Shown piece by piece: positions 1-10,499 of a stretch of 64,000 bases of DNA. Positions within the stretch are counted from its first letter, which is position 1; every line of letters starts with the position of its first letter. The position numbers and the translations under genes were made by a program. The stretch comes from an uncultured Bacteroidales bacterium (lineage in GTDB: Bacteria; Bacteroidota; Bacteroidia; Bacteroidales; F082), in assembly GCA_947303085.1 (NCBI GenBank), contig CAMYXP010000004.1, positions 124,001 to 188,000 of the forward strand, in the 5' to 3' direction. The notes beneath the pieces were generated by a model, which saw nothing but the letters and a program-made list of their open reading frames with translations, was not told the origin of the DNA and did not search any database.

Positions 1-79
1 CGCCGTTGCCGTTTTTTGAGTTCTGACACGATACAAATGCCAGCAAACATATCAGTCCGATTGCAAGTTTATTTCTCAT
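1..79 (-). CDS. Probable lipoprotein, N-terminus only (truncated by window edge)
   Basis: Reverse strand from 79 reads MRNKLAIGLICLLAFVSCQNSKNGNG, a lipobox-like signal peptide; overlaps the stop of the upstream PPIase gene. Confidence 0.6.
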   Translation of the reverse strand, partial: MRNKLAIGLICLLAFVSCQNSKNGNG

Positions 80-2060
80 AGTTTTTTCTTACTTTCTCCA
101 AGATTTTTTCATTAACCGTCACAGGATACTTCTCTTTCAGAGCCTCGAGCCAGTCGGCTTCAAGTTGTGTCTGATATGCCGAAGTGATAACGCCTCTTGC
201 CTCTTTGTAAGTCTTAGGCTCCGGCTCACGGACATCCAAAATCTTCACGATTTTCGTTGATTTATCAACAGTCGAAGGAATGACTCTGATGGTACCGACA
301 ACCCATTCTGTCTCGTCGATATCAACGTTGTCGCCCTGCTGGAAATAAGGTGATTTCACTGTCACACCCTTTAACGATTCAGCCTTGATGATTGATCTGA
401 TGCTGTCGGCGCTGATATCCTGTTTGATGATTTCCTCAGCTCTTGCAAGGCTTTCCTCATTATGAACAGTCATAAGGATGGTTTTCACACGCTTGCCCCA
501 CATGTAGTTTTCCTTGTTTTGTTCATAGTAAGCTTTTATGCCAGCGGTGTCAAGCTCGGCCTTTTTCCAAACCTCTTTATCCATCAAGTCAAAGAGAAGG
601 ATGCCGTCGTGATATTCCTGAACGAGAAGCTTAAAGTCAGGATATTTCTCTTCAAGATGAGCGTCTTCGTAAGCAAATGCTGATTCTTTCAAGAATTCAT
701 CATAAAGCTGGTAGGCATACGATGCCGATGTCATAAACGGCTGTGCCGACTGATGTTGTTTGATATATTCAATGAAATCAGAGATTTTATATTCATCTTT
801 TTTGAATTTGAAGAGAACTTTATTCACGTCAACGCCTTCCGACACTTTGTATGCGCCTTGTTGCAAGGTGGTGTCGATAGTTGCGATGAAAGCGTCTTTA
901 ACTTTGACATATTCCTTGAATTTATCCTCTTTCATGATACGTTTCAACACCATTTCGTCGCTCAACTTGGCACGCATGTCTTTCTCAACGCGTTTTGTGA
1001 TGTTTTCTTTCTCTTCGTCGAGACTCTTCACGCCTGATTTTGAGATAAGTTTAACGATATGATAGCCGTAGCTGGTCTTGATAGGCTCTGAAAACTCATT
1101 GTCATTCAATTTCTTAACCTCGTTGATAAACTCTGGCACTATCTGGCTGACTTTGAAAGGAGTGAGTGTGCCGCCATGAGATGCGCTGCCTTTGTCATCA
1201 GAATATTTCTTAACGATGATATCCCAGTTTTTGCCATCTTTGTCGATTTCATTATAAATGTTGTAAATCTTAGCTTTTACAACAGAATCCGACTTCAGCG
1301 GGTCTTTTTCGTCGACTGCCAGGAAGATGTGGGCGGCTTTTATCATGCCGCAAGCCGGAGTCTTTGAGTTAACTTTGATGATATGATATCCGAAGTCGGA
1401 ACGCACTGGCATTGAGACCTCGCCGACTTTGGTGTTGTAGGCACCTGTCTCGAAAGGATAGACCATGTCAAACACCGAGAAATAACCAAGGTTTCCGTGG
1501 TTTCCTTTGTAAGAACGTTTGTTAACGACGGTGTCGCGTGCCGACGGGTCGTTTGAAGCTTCTGTCGCCACCTCACCAAAGTCTTCGCCACTCAACACAC
1601 GTTTGCGAAGCTCCATTGCTCTGTTGTATGCCTTGAGGGTGTCGGCAGGAACAGCGTGAGGGTCGCATTTAATAAGGATATGCGATGCGTTGAGATCCCA
1701 CTGCATGCGTTCGTAAGCCTCGTCAACAAGAATTTCTGTTGCCGCGTCGTTCGAGAAATAAGGCTTTGCAAGCTGTTTGCGATAACCGTCATATTCCTTG
1801 ACAAACTTTGGCAAAGTATCCATCTTACGATTCTCAGCCTCAATGACTTTCAACTTGAAGTTGATATACATATCGAGATATTCATCGACGTTTTTCTTAT
1901 CGATGACATCGCTTTTCACGTTATTTTTCTCGTAAACCTCCATAAACTCCTTGGCAGAGATGTTGTTGTCGCCAAGAGTTATCAAAGTCTTTGATTTCCA
2001 ACCCTGAGCAAAGAGGATGGATGGAGTTAACATTACTAAAAGAACTAATAGTTTTTTCAT
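69..2060 (-). CDS. Parvulin-type (PpiC/SurA-like) peptidylprolyl isomerase, periplasmic
   Basis: Tandem parvulin-like domains (ASHILIKCDP...GNLGYFSVFDMVYPFE...VRSDFGYHIIKV; AAHIFLAVDEKDP...YGYHIVKLISK); signal peptide MKKLLVLLVMLTPSILFAQ. Start at 2060 preferred over the GTG at 2096, which lies in a repeat. Confidence 0.9.
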   Translation of the reverse strand: MKKLLVLLVMLTPSILFAQGWKSKTLITLGDNNISAKEFMEVYEKNNVKSDVIDKKNVDEYLDMYINFKLKVIEAENRKMDTLPKFVKEYDGYRKQLAKPYFSNDAATEILVDEAYERMQWDLNASHILIKCDPHAVPADTLKAYNRAMELRKRVLSGEDFGEVATEASNDPSARDTVVNKRSYKGNHGNLGYFSVFDMVYPFETGAYNTKVGEVSMPVRSDFGYHIIKVNSKTPACGMIKAAHIFLAVDEKDPLKSDSVVKAKIYNIYNEIDKDGKNWDIIVKKYSDDKGSASHGGTLTPFKVSQIVPEFINEVKKLNDNEFSEPIKTSYGYHIVKLISKSGVKSLDEEKENITKRVEKDMRAKLSDEMVLKRIMKEDKFKEYVKVKDAFIATIDTTLQQGAYKVSEGVDVNKVLFKFKKDEYKISDFIEYIKQHQSAQPFMTSASYAYQLYDEFLKESAFAYEDAHLEEKYPDFKLLVQEYHDGILLFDLMDKEVWKKAELDTAGIKAYYEQNKENYMWGKRVKTILMTVHNEESLARAEEIIKQDISADSIRSIIKAESLKGVTVKSPYFQQGDNVDIDETEWVVGTIRVIPSTVDKSTKIVKILDVREPEPKTYKEARGVITSAYQTQLEADWLEALKEKYPVTVNEKILEKVRKNYEK

Positions 2061-2084
2061 ATAATTTCTTTTTTTTCTTTTATA

Positions 2085-2172
2085 GTTTCCTCGCACTTCG
2101 TGCTCGGAATGACAATTCTTCGTTCTGATAGGTCCGCTGTCATTCCGAATCCCGTAGGGATGAGGAATCTCC
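2085..2172. repeat. Pair of inverted dispersed repeats (family B, GTCATTCCGA...GAGGAAT)
   Basis: gtttcctcgcacttcgtgctcggaatgac (2085-2113) faces gtcattccgaatcccgtagggatgaggaatctcc (2139-2172). Confidence 0.8.
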
Positions 2173-2201
2173 TTCTGATTAACGTTACTTTTACTGTTTT
2201 A

Positions 2202-3686
<1,485 letters not shown>

Positions 3687-3730
3687 TTAATTATATTCAT
3701 TTAATTAATCTGCAAAAATACATAAAATAG

Positions 3731-3763
3731 TTTAAAGTTTAGAGTTTAAAGTTTAAAGTTTTT
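3731..3763. repeat. Heptad-like TTTAAAG/TTTAGAG tandem repeat (family F)
   Basis: tttaaagtttagagtttaaagtttaaagttttt. Confidence 0.7.
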
Positions 3764-3842
3764 TCAACAAAAATTGATTTGTTTCGAAAAAAACTATATT
3801 TCAAAAAACTTAACAAATGAAAAATTATATATTTTTGCATCT

Positions 3843-4676
3843 ATGAAAACTCCTGATTATCTTAAAAAAGGCTCGAAGATAGCCATTGTTGCGCCGGCAT
3901 GGAAGGTGACCCCTGACAAAATCACCGCTGCCGTGAAATGGATTGAAGAAAAAGGCTTCGTTGCTGTTTACGACGACCGCTTATTTGCTGAGTATCACCA
4001 ATTTGCGGGCGATGACGACTTCCGTGCAAGCGTGTTGCAAGATTATCTCGACAGAGACGACATCGATGCTATATTCTGCGCCCGTGGCGGATATGGCACA
4101 ATCAGAATTATAGATAAACTTGACTTTACAAAGTTTGAAAAACATCCGAAATGGATCGTGGGTTTCAGCGACGTGACAGTGCTGCACGCCAAAATGCAAC
4201 AGCTTGGCTATCAAAGCATTCACGGAGTAATGTTGAAATATTTCGAAAGCAATAACAAAGAGCCGGTGGAGACATTATATGAGGCATTGACAGGAAAATG
4301 GTATACCGTAGAGACGCACTGCCGTGCGTCTCTACACAACGTTCCGATCGTCGGCGGCAACCTCTCCGTCCTCTATTCAATGCTAGGTTCCGACCTGTTT
4401 CCCGAAACGGACGGCAAGATATTGTTCATTGAGGACGTTGACGAATATCTCTACCACATCGACCGAATGATGATGGCGCTGAAACGTGCAGGAAAACTTG
4501 CTAATTTGAAGGCTTTGCTGGTCGGAGCGTTCAACGACATGCACGAAAGCTCCCTACCGATTGGCATGACCGCCAAAGAAATCATCTACGAGAAAGTGAA
4601 AGACTACGGATACCCGGTGATTTGGGATTATCCGGCGGGACATATTGATAATAACCTCGCAATAGTGCTCGGTTAA
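3843..4676 (+). CDS. LD-carboxypeptidase (S66 family)
   Basis: MKTPDYLKKGSKIAIVAPAWKV..., ARGGYGTIRIIDKLDF, IVGFSDVTVLHA, GGNLSVLYSMLGSD, FIEDVDEYLYHIDRM; contains an in-frame palindromic repeat. Confidence 0.93.
   Translation: MKTPDYLKKGSKIAIVAPAWKVTPDKITAAVKWIEEKGFVAVYDDRLFAEYHQFAGDDDFRASVLQDYLDRDDIDAIFCARGGYGTIRIIDKLDFTKFEKHPKWIVGFSDVTVLHAKMQQLGYQSIHGVMLKYFESNNKEPVETLYEALTGKWYTVETHCRASLHNVPIVGGNLSVLYSMLGSDLFPETDGKILFIEDVDEYLYHIDRMMMALKRAGKLANLKALLVGAFNDMHESSLPIGMTAKEIIYEKVKDYGYPVIWDYPAGHIDNNLAIVLG
4308..4335. repeat. Family A palindromic repeat inside the LD-carboxypeptidase CDS
   Basis: GTAGAGACGCAC-TGCC-GTGCGTCTCTAC, perfect 12-bp arms, translated in-frame as VETHCRASL. Confidence 0.9.
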
Positions 4677-6043
4677 AACAATTCTTTAAACAACTGTCCT
4701 ATCGTCGCCACCGGCACCACTTTGATCTTGTATTTGCTGGTGTCGAGGCCTTTCACGCTGTATTTCGACACGAAAATCTTATCAAAACCGAGTTTGTCGG
4801 CCTCGGCGATGCGTGCCTCTACCCTGTTCACGGCACGAACCTCTCCTGAAAGCCCGACCTCAGCGGCAAAAGCGCATCGGCCATCGATGGCGACATCCTC
4901 ACTCGACGACAAAACAGCTGCCACTACTGCCAAATCCATTGCCGGGTCGTCTACACGCAAGCCACCTGCTATGTTCAAGAACACGTCTTTGGCGCCGAGT
5001 CGGAATCCTGCTCGTTTTTCAAGAACCGCCAGAAGCATGTTCAACCTCCTGATATCGAAGCCCGTGCTTGACCTCTGTGGCGTTCCGTAGGCCGCCGAAC
5101 TCACCAACGCCTGTGTCTCCACAAGCATAGGACGCAGACCTTCGACCATGGCCGCTATCGCAATGCCACTGACAGCCGTCTCACGCTGTGAAAGCAAGAT
5201 TTCACTCGGGTTCTTGACCTCTCGCAAGCCCTCAGCGTTCATCTCGAAGATGCCGAGTTCAGACGACGAGCCGAAACGGTTTTTCACGGTCCTCAAAATC
5301 CTGAAACCATAATGGCGGTCGCCTTCAAACTGCAACACAGTGTCGACGATATGCTCCAAAATCTTCGGTCCGGCGATGGTGCCGTCCTTGGTGATGTGAC
5401 CAATCAAAAACACTGGAACATGAAATGTCTTGGCGATTTTGTTCATCTCGGCCGCAGTCTCACGAATTTGACTGATGCTACCGGCTGTTACCTCAACCGA
5501 CGGCGACTCCAAAGTCTGAATTGAGTCGATAATCATAATGTCGGGCATCACATCTTTAAAGTGTTTCAAGATGTTTTGTGTATCAGTCTCATTGAGTATC
5601 AGGCAGTTATCGTTTTCTATGCCGATTCTGTCGGCACGCATCTTAATCTGTTGCTGACTCTCCTCACCCGACACATAAAGAACCTTTTTGTTCTTGATTC
5701 TCAACGCCATCTGAAGCAGCAGGGTCGATTTACCTATGCCAGGCTCGCCACCGAGAAGCACCAAGGATCCGGGAACGAGTCCTCCACCGAGTACCCGATT
5801 CAGTTCCTCGTAACCCATATCGAGACGTTCCTCTTGAGCGCTTGTTACCTCTCGAATTGGCGTAGGCTTGCTTTTAAAGTTTTGAAAATCAATGTCTTTT
5901 GAAACGGTCTTACTGTCTTTTCCCGTCACCACCGTCTCTTCCACATAGCTGTTCCACGCTCCACACGCAGGGCAATGACCCATCCATTTCGGCGACTCAT
6001 TGCCACATTCCTTGCAGAAAAATACCGTTTTTGTCTTTGCCAT
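4673..6043 (-). CDS. radA: DNA repair protein RadA
   Basis: C4 zinc finger (FFCKECGNESPKWMGHCPACGAW), Walker A GGEPGIGKSTL, KNRFGSSSELGIFEM motif, Lon-like C-terminal domain. Confidence 0.97.
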   Translation of the reverse strand: MAKTKTVFFCKECGNESPKWMGHCPACGAWNSYVEETVVTGKDSKTVSKDIDFQNFKSKPTPIREVTSAQEERLDMGYEELNRVLGGGLVPGSLVLLGGEPGIGKSTLLLQMALRIKNKKVLYVSGEESQQQIKMRADRIGIENDNCLILNETDTQNILKHFKDVMPDIMIIDSIQTLESPSVEVTAGSISQIRETAAEMNKIAKTFHVPVFLIGHITKDGTIAGPKILEHIVDTVLQFEGDRHYGFRILRTVKNRFGSSSELGIFEMNAEGLREVKNPSEILLSQRETAVSGIAIAAMVEGLRPMLVETQALVSSAAYGTPQRSSTGFDIRRLNMLLAVLEKRAGFRLGAKDVFLNIAGGLRVDDPAMDLAVVAAVLSSSEDVAIDGRCAFAAEVGLSGEVRAVNRVEARIAEADKLGFDKIFVSKYSVKGLDTSKYKIKVVPVATIGQLFKELF

Positions 6044-6047
6044 AATT

Positions 6048-7535
6048 TTATTCCTTAACAAATTTCCTTGTCACCACATTACCATTTTTCATCACAAAAC
6101 GAATCATGTAAACTCCTGATTTTAAGTTATTTACAGAGATTTTGTCGATATTTGTCGATACTGATTTTTCACTATAAACCGGACGTCCCATCAGGTCATA
6201 AACCTCATAACGAACCACTTCATCATTAATGTCATCGATTTCAGAAACGTTGGTGTGATCGACAACAGTAGCTATTTCCGTCAAGCATCCGATGTTCATT
6301 TGGCAGTAACGCTGACCCATTTCGAAACTGTTGACACTCTGTCCTATCATATCGTTTGGGGTGTGGATATATGGACTGTAATGGTCAACATCCTCGAAAG
6401 GATAAATACCCTTGTAACCATGCTGGTTGAATGATGTATGGTCGCTGTCGCCACCCGATAAGGTGACATGACGAACTTGCATCTCAGGGAAATAAATGTT
6501 TGCCACATTCATATAATAATCGCCGATTTGAGCTACCGAATTAGGATAGATGCAGTCGATATGAATCGCATCGCCATAAAGATATCCATTCATGTCGTTG
6601 TTGAAATATCCGATAATCTCCATGCCTTCCTGCTGGCAACGGGAAGCATAAGCCTCACTGCCGTAAAGTCCCATCTCCTCACAGCCGTATGCGCAGTAAA
6701 CAATTGAATATTCAAACTCATACTGAGTCATGATTCTGGCGCTTTCAAGCACGCTGGCCACACCGGTAGCGTTGTCGTCGGCACCAGGACAATTACCACT
6801 TCCATACATTGCCTCATATGAGAATGAATCGAAGTGACTACCACAAACGACATAAACATCAGGATAAAGCGTACCGCGCTGAATACCAATAACATTTGGA
6901 GCCGCTTCCCCACCGCCTGTCCAAGTGCTGGCATAAAATGGCTGTTGCTCAACCTCGAGACCGAGAGCTGCCATACGACCGGCAATCCAATCGGAAGCTG
7001 CAAATGCATTATCTGAATTCCACATTCTGCTTTGATAATCCTGCAAATGCTGAACTGTTGCCTCGAGTGAGTCCATGTTCACTTGATCCATCATACCACG
7101 AATTATCGGATTTTCAGCTGTAACCACCGGGAAATCACGGGTTGCGACAGGTAACTTTGCTTCTTTGTTGAAAATTGCCACAGCACCATCATTTTTATAT
7201 GGCATGGCGGCGCCTTTCACCAGCACGAAGTTTGATGTTTGTAATAATGCTTCTCCATCACCAAGATAGTTTTGTTGCTCTGTTTGAGGACAATAAACCA
7301 ATGTATAAACGTCATTGTCGGAAAATGCCTGTGAATCCAACACTTTCATGCTTTCGTCAACAGTTTTAGCTGTAGCCAACACGAAATTGTCGGTATAATA
7401 ATGAATCTTAAGATTTGAATTGTTGAACAAATCTTCTGTTTCCTGTTGATTATCAGTGTTTATCATCACAAAACTCTGTGCGAAACCAAACATCGCAATC
7501 AACATTAATGTCAATAAGGTAAAAGTTTTTTTCAT
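6048..7535 (-). CDS. M28 family metallopeptidase with T9SS C-terminal sorting domain
   Basis: VVCGSHFDSFS...CPGADDNATGVASVLESARIM, CEEMGLYGS; C-terminus VYDLMGRPVYSEK...LKSGVYMIRFVMKNGNVVTRKFVKE. Confidence 0.9.
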   Translation of the reverse strand: MKKTFTLLTLMLIAMFGFAQSFVMINTDNQQETEDLFNNSNLKIHYYTDNFVLATAKTVDESMKVLDSQAFSDNDVYTLVYCPQTEQQNYLGDGEALLQTSNFVLVKGAAMPYKNDGAVAIFNKEAKLPVATRDFPVVTAENPIIRGMMDQVNMDSLEATVQHLQDYQSRMWNSDNAFAASDWIAGRMAALGLEVEQQPFYASTWTGGGEAAPNVIGIQRGTLYPDVYVVCGSHFDSFSYEAMYGSGNCPGADDNATGVASVLESARIMTQYEFEYSIVYCAYGCEEMGLYGSEAYASRCQQEGMEIIGYFNNDMNGYLYGDAIHIDCIYPNSVAQIGDYYMNVANIYFPEMQVRHVTLSGGDSDHTSFNQHGYKGIYPFEDVDHYSPYIHTPNDMIGQSVNSFEMGQRYCQMNIGCLTEIATVVDHTNVSEIDDINDEVVRYEVYDLMGRPVYSEKSVSTNIDKISVNNLKSGVYMIRFVMKNGNVVTRKFVKE

Positions 7536-7643
7536 GGTTTTAATTTTTAATGTTAATTTGTTATTTTATTTTAATTTTATTTCTAAAAGTCGAATTTTTT
7601 CTAATTTCGTCACAAATAGACGAATTTCGTCACAAAATAGTAT

Positions 7644-9023
7644 CTATTGGTCGAAATTATTAATTTCACGATACATCTCCGAAAAACTCTTTTCAGCAAA
7701 AGCCGGAATCTCACGACGAGCACCCCAGGTCTTTTTCAGCATCTGTTTCAACTCAACTCTGTTGAAAAACTCCTTAGATTTATCCATATCCTTGCGGTTA
7801 CTAACATGTTTTAATATAAAATTAAAAACACGTTTTTCACCAAGTAAAGATCCGTCTTCTTTAGCGATTTCAATCCTGTTTCTCAAAACCAAATCACTGA
7901 TTTTGATTTTCATCGGACAGTATTCCTCACACTGATGGCACGACAAACACAGAGTAGCAAGATGAGCTGAATTTTCGTAACCGTCTGATATCGATTGTAT
8001 TACTCCGACAGGTCCAGGAAAAGCGTTGTCGTAAACATGTCCGCCAATGGTGTTGAAAACCGGACAAACGCTATGGCAGGCGCCACATTCAATACATGTC
8101 AGAATACGGCGCTGCTGCTCTTTCTCAAGCATTTTTGAGCGGTTGTTGTCAACTAAAACGACATATAATTTCTGATTACGGAACTCGTCCTTAGCCGGCT
8201 TGCTTAAAATGGTATACAATGACTTGGCTTTATTTTTCGTGACTTCATAAAGCGATGAAAGCGGAAGTAAAACGCTCAGGTCGTCGATAGAAGGAATAAG
8301 CTTATCAATGCCGACTAAAACTATATGAATATCAGCGTTTGCTATCGATTTCAAAACATTACCTTCGTCTTCAGAAAGGATGATATCGCCAGTGTCGGCA
8401 ACAAAGAAATCAGCGCCAGTGATAGCGGCATCGGCATTTAAATACTTATCGCTTAATACTTTACGAGTGACAGTAATCAACTGTTTTGGTGAGAGATTTT
8501 CTTTGACACCGAATTTTTCAGTGAATGTTTCTGAAATATCCTCTCTGATTCTATGCGCTGCCGAATGTTTCGGATCTGACGGACGTTCATTGTACTGATA
8601 ACAGATAAAATCGCCGGTATCAGTCTCAGTGATGTTGACTTTTTTCATCTCAAGAAACGGCATCAAGCCAATTTCTTCAGCCAAAATACTCTTGGTTTTC
8701 ACAACATTTTTAGCTTTTTCATCACTTAAAATATTGTAAACCATATATTTAGCTTCATCAGCATCTCTAGCCCATTTAACAATACCGCCATTGTTGATAA
8801 CATTAGTCTCAAAATCGACAAGAAACTTGTCATAATATTTGAAAGCCTTGTTTCTTATATTGAAAGCCCTTGATTTCTCAAGCTCAACATTGGCATAATG
8901 ATTGGCACAGTCTTCAGCCACACACTGGAAAAAGATATAGCGGGCGAGCATCTTTTTCTGATGTTCCTCATTGAAAGCTATATGCTTTACATTTTGGCTA
9001 AAAATCGTACCCTTTTCTGTCAT
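7644..9023 (-). CDS. LutB/LUD-type iron-sulfur protein (lactate utilization family)
   Basis: Two 4Fe-4S motifs (CIECGACHSVCPVF; CLSCHQCEEYCPM) behind an LUD-like domain. Confidence 0.85.
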   Translation of the reverse strand: MTEKGTIFSQNVKHIAFNEEHQKKMLARYIFFQCVAEDCANHYANVELEKSRAFNIRNKAFKYYDKFLVDFETNVINNGGIVKWARDADEAKYMVYNILSDEKAKNVVKTKSILAEEIGLMPFLEMKKVNITETDTGDFICYQYNERPSDPKHSAAHRIREDISETFTEKFGVKENLSPKQLITVTRKVLSDKYLNADAAITGADFFVADTGDIILSEDEGNVLKSIANADIHIVLVGIDKLIPSIDDLSVLLPLSSLYEVTKNKAKSLYTILSKPAKDEFRNQKLYVVLVDNNRSKMLEKEQQRRILTCIECGACHSVCPVFNTIGGHVYDNAFPGPVGVIQSISDGYENSAHLATLCLSCHQCEEYCPMKIKISDLVLRNRIEIAKEDGSLLGEKRVFNFILKHVSNRKDMDKSKEFFNRVELKQMLKKTWGARREIPAFAEKSFSEMYREINNFDQ

Positions 9024-9062
9024 TTTGTTTTAACGGATATACGCCGTCTATCCCCTATATTA

Positions 9063-9497
9063 TTACAAATCAATTTTTTTAATTCTGTTCAAATGGCGAC
9101 CGCCTTCGAAATCGGTTGTTAGATATGCTTTCACGATATTCCATGCCATTTCGTTACTAATGAATCTGCCAGGCAATGCCAAAATATTTGCGTCGTTATG
9201 TTGGCGAGCCAGTTTTCCAAGTTCAACATTCCAGCAAAGAGCCGCACGCACATGCGGATGATGGTTGGCAGTCATTTGGGCACCATTGCCGCTACCGCAC
9301 AAAATGATTCCTAGCGGATATTTTCCATCCTGAATATCCTGAGCCAAAGGATGTATCATATCAGGATAATCGACACTTTGCTCTGAAAAACAACCGTAAT
9401 CTTTAACTTCATAACCGCTATCTTTCAGTTTATCAATAAGATACTGCTTCATGGCAAATCCGCCGTGATCTGATGCTATAGGAATAATTTGATTCAT
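9063..9497 (-). CDS. rpiB: Ribose 5-phosphate isomerase B
   Basis: IASDHGGFAMKQYL, LCGSGNGAQMTANHHPHVRAALCWN. Confidence 0.95.
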   Translation of the reverse strand: MNQIIPIASDHGGFAMKQYLIDKLKDSGYEVKDYGCFSEQSVDYPDMIHPLAQDIQDGKYPLGIILCGSGNGAQMTANHHPHVRAALCWNVELGKLARQHNDANILALPGRFISNEMAWNIVKAYLTTDFEGGRHLNRIKKIDL

Positions 9498-9499
9498 AT

Positions 9500-9937
9500 C
9501 ACAAATGTTGAAAAATTTTTACAAAAGTAAAAAAAATTTCAGAACGCAGCATTGCTTTTTTGTTAATTTTGAACAAGTTATAAAAATGCTATTTTTTAAC
9601 CAAATTTATATCTCTTTGAAAATCAAAATCTAAAAAATTATCAACATTATTTTAATAAAATTTGTTAATAAAATTTTGATAAAAAATGATAAAATTTTAT
9701 GGCTGTTAATAAGCCTGAAAATTAAAAAGTTTTTAATAGTTATTTAGTTGAATTTAACAGAAAAATCAACAGATTTCAACACTTTATCAGTTTGGTTTTT
9801 AATGACTTAAAGAGTTATCAACAGAGAGTTATCTATCTAATTTTTTATTAATTCTTTTTTATTAATATTAATCAAAAAAAATAGATAGAGATTCCTCCGC
9901 TCCCTGCAGTCGGTCGGAATGACAATTAAAAAAAAAG
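9500..9937. other. AT-rich intergenic region with DnaA-box-like sites (candidate oriC)
   Basis: Two exact TTATCAACA (9638-9646, 9815-9823) plus TGATAAAA direct repeats in a ~440-bp AT-rich non-coding tract. Confidence 0.35.
9888..9923 (-). repeat. Family B dispersed repeat
   Basis: gagattcctccgctccctgcagtcggtcggaatgac. Confidence 0.75.
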
Positions 9938-10498
9938 TTATAAAACTCCTAAATGCTCTAATAATATTTTTGTTCCGATTAAGATTAAAATTACGCCGCC
10001 TATGATGCTGGCTGGTTTTGAATATTTTGAACCGAAAAAGTTTCCTATTGCGACTCCGGCGAAGCTGAAAATAAAAGTTGTCACTCCTATTATTAATATA
10101 GATGTCCAGATGTTAACTTGCAGAAAAGCGAATGTCACTCCAATGGCTAAAGCGTCGATACTGGTGGCAATTGCGAGTAAAAACATTGTTTTGGCATCAT
10201 TTTTATTTGAATTTTCAGTTTCTTCGTCTTTAAAAGCTTCATAAATCATATTTGCGCCAATCAAAAACAGAAGTCCGAAAGCAATCCAATGGTCGATGTT
10301 GGTAATCAAACTTTCAAACTGTTCGCCTAAAAAATAGCCGATTAATGGCATTAAAGCCTGAAATCCGCCAAACCAAACACCACATAAAATTGCGGTTTTA
10401 AATGAAAATTTTTTAGTTGTAAGTCCTTTACAAATCGACACTGAAAAAGCGTCCATTGAAAGAGCGATTGCGAGACTTAATAATGTTAAAAAATCCAT
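9938..10498 (-). CDS. mntP: Manganese efflux pump MntP
   Basis: Six-TM protein: LSLAIALSMDAFSVSICKGL...AIATSIDALAIGVTFAFL. Confidence 0.93.
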   Translation of the reverse strand: MDFLTLLSLAIALSMDAFSVSICKGLTTKKFSFKTAILCGVWFGGFQALMPLIGYFLGEQFESLITNIDHWIAFGLLFLIGANMIYEAFKDEETENSNKNDAKTMFLLAIATSIDALAIGVTFAFLQVNIWTSILIIGVTTFIFSFAGVAIGNFFGSKYSKPASIIGGVILILIGTKILLEHLGVL

Positions 10499-10499
10499 A

